Part shown: positions 57,692 through 64,000 of the stretch, in pieces
Layout of the letters: every line of letters begins with the position of its first letter
Numbering within the stretch: the stretch's first letter is position 1
NCBI RefSeq assembly: GCF_002305875.1
Contig: NZ_CP022098.1
Coordinates: 9,176,001-9,240,000 of the forward strand
DNA from: Cystobacter fuscus
GTDB lineage: Bacteria; Myxococcota; Myxococcia; Myxococcales; Myxococcaceae
Direction: 5' to 3'
Length of the DNA stretch: 64,000 bases
Position numbers and translations under genes: made by a program
The notes under the pieces: generated by a model
What the model saw: only the letters and a program-made list of their open reading frames with translations
Told to the model about the DNA's origin: nothing
Database searches by the model: none

Positions 57692-58471
57692 GTGGCGGAC
57701 GAGACGCACGGCAAGGAGAATAGATCGGGGCGGTTCGAACTTGGCCGTAGCTATGAAGAGGTGGGACCCGACCTCGGCCGTCTCCACGAAGCGTGGCACG
57801 TGGAGACAGGCAGGCCCGCCCTGCTGCTGTGTCCCACGGATCGTGTGGAATGGCGGCCCTCTGGGCTCTGGGAGGTGCTGGTCGTCTGTGAGCCCTCTCC
57901 CAGTGCGCCCTCCCCCGCTTCCATTACCGTCCTGGTGAATGGAGCGCCCATGGCAGTGCCCATGACGGAACTGGCGAACGTGTTCGTGCTCACTTCCGCC
58001 GCGTTCACCCGCGTGGAGAACAATGCTGGGATCAGCGCCCATCTGGCGCCGGGGCTGAACGGGCTGCAGTCGCAGCCCCAGGGGCCCGCCCTTCCGATCT
58101 CACGACACGCGCGAGGGCACGTCATCGCAGGACTCGCCCTGGCACTGAGTGGATGTCTGCTGACACGCCCCCATGCGCCCCCTGATCCGAGCGGTTCATT
58201 CGAGGAGCAGATCCAGCAAGAGGCGCAATCGCTGGTGTACTTAAACTTGGACGCACAGGCAGTGCTCGGCTATCCATTGCCCGAGAAGCCCTTTCGCAAT
58301 CAGGCAGTGCCGCCCTGTCCGCGCAAGAAGAGCATCGTGGAAATTAACGGCGGGTGCTGGGCCGAACTCGCGCACAAGCCTCCTTGCGAGGAGGATCAGG
58401 CTGAGTACCAGGGTAAGTGCTACCTGCCCGGCGCGAAGCAACAACCGATGCCACGAGCCATAGAGCCCTAA
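57692..58471 (+). CDS. Hypothetical myxobacterial-type protein
   Basis: 259 residues. The N-terminal half (EEVGPDLGRLHEAWHVETGR; WEVLVVCEPSPSAPSPASI; AFTRVENN) is followed by a hydrophobic, lipoprotein-like segment (IAGLALALSGC) in mid-protein and a Cys-containing tail (VEINGGCWAELAHKPPCEED; YQGKCYLPG). The tail resembles short domains found beside or within myxobacterial Ser/Thr kinases. GTG start after GGGGGG. Whether it is one protein or a fusion is uncertain. Confidence 0.5.
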   Translation: MADETHGKENRSGRFELGRSYEEVGPDLGRLHEAWHVETGRPALLLCPTDRVEWRPSGLWEVLVVCEPSPSAPSPASITVLVNGAPMAVPMTELANVFVLTSAAFTRVENNAGISAHLAPGLNGLQSQPQGPALPISRHARGHVIAGLALALSGCLLTRPHAPPDPSGSFEEQIQQEAQSLVYLNLDAQAVLGYPLPEKPFRNQAVPPCPRKKSIVEINGGCWAELAHKPPCEEDQAEYQGKCYLPGAKQQPMPRAIEP

Positions 58472-58599
58472 CGCGCTACGCAGATGGGGTTGCGCAGAGC
58501 GACTCGCACATGGCCACGGAAGGTGATCGGGTCGAGGGCCGGCGCGGTGGTGTGCAGGCTGCTCTTGGCCGTCTCCGCCGTTTCCGGCTTCGTGCCCGT

Positions 58600-59343
58600 T
58601 TAGAGCTCACCATCACTCCGTCTCCGGCCCCCGCCACTTCGAACCGGACGGGCGGGTTTCCCGCATCCGGCTCACCGCGGAGGCGTCCTCCGCCGGGGTT
58701 ATGCTTCCGTCCTTCTGGCCGCCGACTTTCGGAGCCATTCGCCCCTACTCCACCGCTGCCAGCCGGGGGCGGATTTCGCCCAGCGGTCCATCTTCATTCG
58801 AGGCTCCTGCGGATTTCCGGTGGGTCTTGTCATCCCACTCCCGCCTCACCTCTCGTTCCGAATGCCTCCGGCAGGGCCCCTTGGCTCCACGGGCATTACC
58901 CCGCTTCCTCGCTACTACGGACCCATCTGCCAGGCTCTCGCCTTCACCGCACTTCGCCTCCTCGGCTCGCGCGGCTACCTTGCTTCCGCGGGCTTTCTCC
59001 GCGGGGCGAGGAGCCCTTCCCTGTTTCCATCCATGGCCTTGTTCACGTGCCGCCGCCCTCTACCCCGCCGGGTGGACCCCCCAAGGTCGTCTTCGGGGAG
59101 TTCCTGCTGCCTTCGCCGTCTTTGAGCCAGCTCGGCACCCGGAGTTGACGAGTCACGAGGCCTCTTCCGGGCGTTCACTCTTCGTTGCGGCCCGCGCACT
59201 CGCTCACCCCGCTTTCCGGGGCTTTGTCGGTGGGCTTCACCGCAGGGCTCTCCCCTCTCGGTGCCACCCAAGCTATGCGGTTCGACCTTCTCCCGCTTCG
59301 GGACTTTCACCCTATGGGTCCATGGACAGCCTCCAGGCATCAC
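58600..59343 (-). mobile_element. Group II intron without reverse transcriptase
   Basis: Read on the minus strand, the region begins GTGATGCCTGGAGGCTGTCC, soon followed by CCCATAGGGTGAAAGTCCC, a typical domain I segment of bacterial group II introns. It continues through GC-rich helical DNA (GTAGTAGCGAGGAAGCGG) and ends in a recognisable domain V (58641-58673). No reverse transcriptase/maturase gene is present; only ~750 nt separate the ends. A 3' domain VI is not clear, so the end may be decayed. It lies between the two toxin units. Boundaries are approximate. Confidence 0.7.
58641..58673 (-). ncRNA. Group II intron domain V
   Basis: Minus strand GAGCCGGATGCGGGAAA then CCCGCCCGTCCGGTTC: an 8-bp outer stem GAGCCGGA/TCCGGTTC, the AGC catalytic triad near the 5' end, a TG internal step and a GAAA-type loop. 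It is 33 nt, one shorter than the usual 34, with CCCG where CACG is common, hinting at slight decay. Confidence 0.8.
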
Positions 59344-59356
59344 TCAAAAAACTCGT

Positions 59357-59399
59357 TTCGGCACCGCATCCCCCATGAGTCGTCTGACACCTTGTCCAG
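59357..59399 (+). repeat. 43-bp tail repeat, copy 2
   Basis: Near-copy of 57473-57515, located 13 bp beyond the predicted 5' end of the group II intron and ~100 bp before toxin copy B. It supports an older unit, or intron insertion, having separated this tail from its immunity gene. Confidence 0.65.
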
Positions 59400-59464
59400 C
59401 AGGCATCCTGCCACCCGACGCCAACCCGATGGCTTGACGGGCCCACCTGCATTTCCATGTAATT

Positions 59465-59501
59465 CCGGAGCGACGGTTTTTGGCTGTGTCGCTTCCGGAG
59501 G
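59465..59501 (+). promoter_or_regulatory. Leader hairpin overlapping the toxin ribosome binding site (copy B)
   Basis: CCGGAGCGAC (59465-59474) pairs with GTCGCTTCCGG (59488-59498), overlapping GGAGG (59497-59501) before TTG 59508. Same structure as at 55102-55138. Confidence 0.55.
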
Positions 59502-59507
59502 TGCGCC

Positions 59508-61190
59508 TTGTCCACCCATCGTCTTCCTGGCGCTCGCCTTACGAGTGCGCGGCGGAGCCCCTTCCTTGGCGCCGGGGCCCTCCTCGTCCTCTCCCAATTG
59601 TCGTGCGCCACAGGCACCCCACGGAACAGCTTCGTGGCCCATCACTCCAACTCGCTGACGCCCCCTCCAGCACCCAAGGAGAAGGTGGCCACTACGGCGG
59701 AGCCCGGCCTCGAGTCCGCCACCATGTACGTCGTGGACTTCCTGGAGCCCGGCAACGTCGCCACCCGGCCAGTGCCCCTCCCCAGGGCCGAGTTCCAACA
59801 AGCCTTCCTGCGTCTCTCCCGCGACGTGAAGCTGGGAGCGAAGACTCCACGAGCGGCCGCCCGGGAGTTGCTCCACCTCCTGCCGCCACCCGAGGGCATT
59901 GAGACGGTGGACAGCCAGGGAGACTGGCTGCTGGAGGTGTATCGCGACCAGGGCTACACCCTGGTGCCTGAGCGCCAGGAGGGCCCGGTGGTGCTCACCC
60001 CCGCGGCGGATGAAGCCTTGAGGGCCAGGTACCTCCAGTGGTGTGTGCCCCGGGGAGGAGGCGATTGCCTGGGCCTGCTGGACGACGGGCCCTACCTGCG
60101 CACGGATGACCGGCGGGCCTTCGCCCTGGCGCTGGCCTTCGGCCACGTGCTCGACGAGACGCGCGGGGCCCTGGCGCGTGAGCTGCTGGACGTGCGGATG
60201 CTCGTCTCCACGGTCGTCTGGACGGTGGCGCTCTACTGCATGATGTGGGTGGTGCCCGAGCCAACGACCAAGGCCCTGGCCGCCGGCATGACCCTCCTGC
60301 TGATGGGCTACCTGGGCCTCGAGACAGTCTACGGGCTCATGGATGGATGGGCCCGCATGGCGGACACGGCGCACCACGCCACCACCTTCGAGGAGTTGCG
60401 CGCGGCGGGAGAGGACTTCGGCAAGGTGCTGGGAGAGGATGCGGCCCGGGCCATGATTCTCGCCGTGGCCACTCTCGGCGGGCACTCGCTGGGGCAGGTG
60501 CTGCCACGGGTGAAGTCGCTTCCGCGCTTCAAGCTCGCCGGGAAGCAATTCGAGGCACAGGGCGGCGCCGGCGTCATGGGGCGCCTGGAGGTGACGGAGG
60601 CGGCGCTTGCCACAGAGGGCGCCCTGGCCAAGGCGGTGGCGGCGGCGGACACGGTGGCCACGTCTCCCCAGGGCCCCCTGGCCGTGGTGATGCTCAAGAA
60701 GGGGACGGGCAGTGGGCCGGGACAAGCCCCTGGGGGCCGCTTTGCGGAAACTGTCATCCGTCACCGGGGCGGCAACCGGCAGGTAGAGCTCAGCGATGGG
60801 CAGCGCTGGCACGTGCCCCGGGGCAAGTCAGCCGCGGACATTCCCGCCGAGGATAAGGTGGGCGACATGCTCCAGGAGGCCGTCACCAAGGCCGCGAACG
60901 AGTGGGGGCCTCACCGCCTTAGCCAACAGGAGAGAGCTGCCATCAGAGACGCAGAAAGGCAAGGCGAATACTGGCTGGCGCGCTTGTTGGAGCGCGAGGC
61001 TCGAGGGCGTTTCGTGCAAAAACGGGTGAGCGACCAGTTCAAGCACCTCTACGACTTCAGCCTGAACAAAGGTGTCGATGTGGAAGTCCCTGGTGGCTTC
61101 AAGTACGAAATACTCTCAGGTACGGAGTCGAATCTGGCGCGGCATGGCCGACGCATGGCGGGTGAGTTCTTCCGAATGCTCACCTTCTGA
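59508..61190 (+). CDS. SitA-like polymorphic toxin lipoprotein, copy B
   Basis: 560 residues, TTG start with GGAGG 6 nt upstream. Nearly identical to copy A up to residue ~485 (signal with Cys33, two hydrophobic segments, Ala-rich region), but the C-terminal ~75 residues differ clearly (FVQKRVSDQFKHLYDFSLNK against YVHEELKRQFQHLYRFNQQ) before the shared end KYEILSGT...RMAGEFFRMLTF. Same toxin family with changed specificity is inferred. Confidence 0.75.
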   Translation: MSTHRLPGARLTSARRSPFLGAGALLVLSQLSCATGTPRNSFVAHHSNSLTPPPAPKEKVATTAEPGLESATMYVVDFLEPGNVATRPVPLPRAEFQQAFLRLSRDVKLGAKTPRAAARELLHLLPPPEGIETVDSQGDWLLEVYRDQGYTLVPERQEGPVVLTPAADEALRARYLQWCVPRGGGDCLGLLDDGPYLRTDDRRAFALALAFGHVLDETRGALARELLDVRMLVSTVVWTVALYCMMWVVPEPTTKALAAGMTLLLMGYLGLETVYGLMDGWARMADTAHHATTFEELRAAGEDFGKVLGEDAARAMILAVATLGGHSLGQVLPRVKSLPRFKLAGKQFEAQGGAGVMGRLEVTEAALATEGALAKAVAAADTVATSPQGPLAVVMLKKGTGSGPGQAPGGRFAETVIRHRGGNRQVELSDGQRWHVPRGKSAADIPAEDKVGDMLQEAVTKAANEWGPHRLSQQERAAIRDAERQGEYWLARLLEREARGRFVQKRVSDQFKHLYDFSLNKGVDVEVPGGFKYEILSGTESNLARHGRRMAGEFFRMLTF

Positions 61191-61201
61191 GAGGGCAGCG
61201 G

Positions 61202-61831
61202 ATGCTCTACAACAAGGTCTTCTTCGAGGATCGGGAAATCGAAAACGAGCGCCTGGAGCTGACTGACAAGGGCTCGCTCTACTTCCTTGGCTCCAACTTG
61301 ACGCTGCGCAACTGCACCCTCGTGTTGAAAGTGCCCACCCGGAATCTATCCATTGACGGAGCGCGCTTCATCGATTGCACCTTCGAGGTGAAGCAAGAGT
61401 TGAAGAACCACCAGGATTGGATAAGAGCCTCACTCAAGGGTTGCCGGTTCAGGGGACGGTTGCATGGGTGCGACTTCGGACACTGGCCCGAATACGGGAG
61501 CGACTCGGAATATCAGCAGGGAGCTATCGAGGACTGCGACTTCACCGAAGCCCAACTGGATGGTTGTCGCATCATGGGTTCGGATCCTGCCACCCTTCGC
61601 TTTCCCAAGTGGCCCTGCTTCACCATTCTGGACCCCATCGGGCGAGCCCGCGAACTCACCAGCGTCCAGTGGCCGGGACGCTTTGGCTCTGTTGTCATCG
61701 AGGATTTGTACGACCAACCGCCTTCTACCAAGGCCCTGACACTCCTCGCCCCAGCCGAGGCGAAGCGGTACGACGCCACCCCGGAAGAATTCCGGGCCAT
61801 CATCGAGAAGTTCGACTGCATCGTCTACTGA
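61202..61831 (+). CDS. Pentapeptide-repeat-like candidate immunity protein, copy B
   Basis: 209 residues, 11 nt after toxin B, aligned end to end with copy A. The five-residue repeats are kept (RFIDCTFE; SLKGCRFRGRLHGCDFG; DCDFTEAQLDGCRIMG). Differences are spread through the protein, including the segment GSDSEYQQGAIEDCD. Likely protects against toxin B. Confidence 0.65.
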   Translation: MLYNKVFFEDREIENERLELTDKGSLYFLGSNLTLRNCTLVLKVPTRNLSIDGARFIDCTFEVKQELKNHQDWIRASLKGCRFRGRLHGCDFGHWPEYGSDSEYQQGAIEDCDFTEAQLDGCRIMGSDPATLRFPKWPCFTILDPIGRARELTSVQWPGRFGSVVIEDLYDQPPSTKALTLLAPAEAKRYDATPEEFRAIIEKFDCIVY

Positions 61832-61856
61832 CCCGAGCCAGGGCCCCATCTGCCGC

Positions 61857-61882
61857 ACATGGCGGGTGGGTTCTTCCGGATG
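61857..61882 (+). pseudogene. Relic of a third toxin C-terminus
   Basis: CATGGCGGGTGGGTTCTTCC followed by GGATGC matches the last codons of both toxin genes (encoding MAGEFFRM) at about 24 of 26 bases, in the same orientation, 26 bp after the immunity B stop. It suggests a lost third unit or a recombination scar. Confidence 0.55.
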
Positions 61883-61925
61883 CAAGGTCTGGAAGCTCGC
61901 GAAGTAGCCCGGCGCTGAGCCCCTC

Positions 61926-63221
61926 CTATTCAATCCCTGTCTCCCGGACGCCTTGGACAGGGAACTCGATGCACAGACGGGCGCCGCCCTCCGGGCGGTT
62001 GCTGGCGGTGAGCTGGCCGCCGAACTGGGCCACCAGCTCTCTCGACAGGCTCAAGCCCAGTCCCGTGCCCTTGTCGGGCCCCTTGGTCGTGAAGAAGGGC
62101 TCGAAGAGCCGGGGCAACACCTGGGGGGCGAAGCCAGGTCCATTGTCCTCGATGAGGAGCACCACGCGCCCCTCCCCTCCGAGCCCTCGCACCCAGACCT
62201 CGCCGTCACGCCTCCCGTGCTCCTCCAGGGCGTCACCCGCGTTGACCAGCAGGTTGAGCACCACCTGCACCAGCCGTTGCCGCACCACGAAGATCGTCGG
62301 CAGTGACTCCGGCACCTCCACCCGCAGCCGCACCACGTGCTTGAGCCGGAGCGACGCCAGCTTCACGGCATCTCCCACGACCTCCGCCAGCGCACACTCC
62401 GTGGGCTCCCGCGCATCCATGCGTGCGAAGCCCTTCAGGTCCGCGACGACCTGTCGGATGTGCTTCAACCCCTCCCGCGTCTCCTCGAGCACCTCGGCCA
62501 GCTCCTCCGGCGGCGCCTCGCCCGGACGCCGCAGCGCGTCGCGCACGAAGTCGACGTTGGACCCCACATAGGCCAGGGGGTTGTTGATCTCATGGGCCAC
62601 ATTCGACGCCAGCCGCCCGAGCTCCGCCAGCTTCTCCGTCTGGGCCCGGCGGTGCTCACTGACGGCCAGCAACTCCAGGGACTCGCGCCGGGCGCGCTCG
62701 AGCCGCACTTCCTGTTCCGAGCCCTGCGTCAGCCCCACCTGTTGGGCGAGGTAGGTGGAGAACAGGGTAATCGCCAGCACGATGCTCATGCGAAAGAGCG
62801 CATCGAGGAGGTGGTGCTCCATCATCCACCCGAGCGCGAAGGTACCCAGGGAGCCCACCGCTCCGCCCAGCAGGCCCGCCCGCGCGCTCCGCCGGTACAA
62901 CAAGCAGTTGGCCAGCGGCAGCACCGGCACCAGGACGAAGTAGGGGCTCCGGGTCCCCCCCGTCAGTCCGACGAGCCCCACCACGGAGCACGCGATGACC
63001 ACGATGTGCAGGTCCTCGATCCACCGCGCCCAGGGGTCGGGAAGAACCTCGGAATCGAAAGCCGAGTAGGCCAGCAGCGACAGCGCCCACACCAGACGCA
63101 TTCCCAGCGTCCAGGGGCTGAAACCGCCCAGCATCAGCATGTCCAGACCGTAGAAGCCCACGATGATGACGGTCAGCACCCTGGCGGTCCGCTTGCTCCA
63201 CATGCCCTTCGTCGCGGTCAC
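61926..63221 (-). CDS. Membrane sensor histidine kinase
   Basis: 431 residues. Six or so hydrophobic segments (~15-160) form the membrane sensor; then a coiled-coil linker, HisKA with His210 in NVAHEINNPLAYV, and HATPase (QVVLNLLVNAGDAL; LIEDNGPGFAP; GTGLGLSLSREL). No receiver. Orphan in this window. GTG 63221 has GGGAGGAG 5 nt upstream. Confidence 0.87.
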   Translation of the reverse strand: MTATKGMWSKRTARVLTVIIVGFYGLDMLMLGGFSPWTLGMRLVWALSLLAYSAFDSEVLPDPWARWIEDLHIVVIACSVVGLVGLTGGTRSPYFVLVPVLPLANCLLYRRSARAGLLGGAVGSLGTFALGWMMEHHLLDALFRMSIVLAITLFSTYLAQQVGLTQGSEQEVRLERARRESLELLAVSEHRRAQTEKLAELGRLASNVAHEINNPLAYVGSNVDFVRDALRRPGEAPPEELAEVLEETREGLKHIRQVVADLKGFARMDAREPTECALAEVVGDAVKLASLRLKHVVRLRVEVPESLPTIFVVRQRLVQVVLNLLVNAGDALEEHGRRDGEVWVRGLGGEGRVVLLIEDNGPGFAPQVLPRLFEPFFTTKGPDKGTGLGLSLSRELVAQFGGQLTASNRPEGGARLCIEFPVQGVRETGIE

Positions 63222-63288
63222 CCCACTCCTCCCAACGACGGGAATGTTAGCACTGCGAGAACCGGCGTCATGGGAGGAGCCCCGGAAC

Positions 63289-64000
63289 TCAGACGAGGAT
63301 GCTCAGGAAGAACAGTCGGCCCATGGGGACCACCAGCGCCGCGGCGAGCACGAGCCACATCCCCGCCACGGCCGGGCGCCAGGCAAGCAGGGCCAGCGGA
63401 ACGAGCAGGGACTCGGCGCGATAGAGGCTCACTCCCCGTCCCATGACGAGGGGAAACAGCCAGAAGGCCAACCCATACAACGCGAGCCAGCGCTCCCGCT
63501 GTCCCATCTCCCGCCACCGGGACAGCGGCCGGGCGACGAGGACGAGGACCATCAGGGCCACCAGCAGGGTCTGGACCCGGGGGCTGGCGTTCTTCCAATG
63601 CCTGCTCTCTCCGCGCAGGAGAGGACCCACCACCGCCTCGAGTGCATCGAGGGGATTGCCGAGGCCATGGCCGTACTTCGCCTGGGAGAGGAAGAGCGCG
63701 TTCCAGGCCCCGGTCTGCGCCTGGAACACCGCCAGTGCGGCCACGAACCCCAACATGACGCCCAGCGCCATCACCACGCCTCGCCCCCAGCGCGGCCACG
63801 GAGACCCCTCGGAGCGGCCCGGCGCGAGGAGCTCCGCCCCCAGCACCACGGGGGCCAGGAGGAAACCCGTGGTGTAGGAGAAGGCGGCCACGCCCCCCGC
63901 GAGGCCCGCCAGCACCGGGCGGCGCCGCTCCTGGAAGAAGAGGCAGAGGAGCGAGAAGAAGAGGCACATGGAGATGGGAAACACGGCGTGCTGGTACACC
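63289..64000 (-). CDS. Multi-pass membrane protein, possibly a glycosyltransferase, 5'-truncated
   Basis: The frame runs off the window end; 236 C-terminal residues are seen. About seven hydrophobic helices, with FPISMCLFFSLLCLFFQERR and PVLAGLAGGVAAFSYTTGFL resembling the internal part of PIG-V/GT-C-type mannosyltransferases. The catalytic N-terminal loop is outside the window, so the assignment is tentative. Confidence 0.5.
   Translation of the reverse strand, partial: VYQHAVFPISMCLFFSLLCLFFQERRRPVLAGLAGGVAAFSYTTGFLLAPVVLGAELLAPGRSEGSPWPRWGRGVVMALGVMLGFVAALAVFQAQTGAWNALFLSQAKYGHGLGNPLDALEAVVGPLLRGESRHWKNASPRVQTLLVALMVLVLVARPLSRWREMGQRERWLALYGLAFWLFPLVMGRGVSLYRAESLLVPLALLAWRPAVAGMWLVLAAALVVPMGRLFFLSILV

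Larger units (their letters stand above)
59449..61831 (+). repeat. Duplicated toxin-immunity unit, copy B
   Basis: Second copy of the unit at 55086-57471, in direct orientation. The shared leader begins GCATTTCCATGT. Sequence similarity is very high through the N-terminal ~480 toxin codons and drops in the toxin C-terminus and immunity gene. Confidence 0.85.

Noticed and set aside
58417-59378. Long plus-strand open frames rich in Pro/Ser/Arg across the inter-toxin region
   Set aside because: They are antisense to the group II intron RNA, have no ribosome sites and show the composition of structured-RNA antisense frames rather than proteins.
61926-63221. Orphan kinase as part of the toxin locus
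   Set aside because: It is convergent to immunity B and has its own ribosome site and orientation; nothing links it functionally.

Overview
This window is high-GC DNA of the kind found in myxobacteria of the Cystobacter/Archangium/Stigmatella group. The evidence is gene content: a myxochelin siderophore cluster, an AibR-AibABC-MvaS operon for alternative isovaleryl-CoA synthesis, tandem SitA-like polymorphic toxin lipoproteins, hybrid histidine kinases and many lipoproteins. No rRNA, tRNA, CRISPR array or replication origin was seen. All calls come from reading sequence and motifs; no database search was run.

Layout. 1-13.4 kb is mixed metabolic and envelope genes: a partial beta-propeller protein, a standalone class II terpene cyclase (DxDD motif), a patatin-like lipase, a small lipoprotein/Cys-rich gene pair, a GH26 mannanase-like enzyme, SirB1-like and NUDIX proteins, a secreted alpha/beta hydrolase, and an acyltransferase-epimerase pair. 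13.5-17.3 kb holds two tandem DUF4139 (MuiA-like) paralogues. 17.3-21.9 kb (minus) is the aib operon aibR-aibA-aibB-aibC-mvaS behind a perfect 16-bp operator palindrome. 22.1-31.8 kb carries two large hybrid kinases, a stand-alone receiver, a REC-HPt protein and a cNMP-binding protein around a moaC / PLP enzyme / trxB operon. 32.2-33.9 kb has a secreted polysaccharide-lyase-like protein and a TlpA-like oxidoreductase.

34-51 kb is the iron regulon: a ferritin-like protein, Fur box, mxcC-mxcD-mxcE-mxcF-mxcG, a class II DAHP synthase, a second Fur box, a TonB-dependent receptor with a fused TonB_C-like domain, a predicted beta-propeller lipoprotein, and exbB-exbD-tonB. DAHP synthase feeds chorismate; MxcD, MxcF and MxcC turn it into 2,3-dihydroxybenzoate; MxcE activates this and loads it on the MxcF carrier domain; MxcG joins it to lysine and releases the product reductively. 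tonB is split by an apparent one-base frameshift in a C-rich tract. A strong GC hairpin closes the operon.

51-55 kb has three unknown proteins and cysE-cysK, ending in a clear intrinsic terminator. 55-62 kb is the most unusual segment: two near-identical SitA-like toxin genes with diverged C-termini, each followed by a pentapeptide-repeat-like candidate immunity gene, each preceded by the same hairpin that overlaps the ribosome binding site. Between them lie a GTG-initiated hypothetical gene and a minus-strand group II intron with a recognisable domain V but no reverse transcriptase gene. A short relic of a third toxin C-terminus follows the second immunity gene. The window ends with a membrane histidine kinase and a truncated multi-pass membrane protein.
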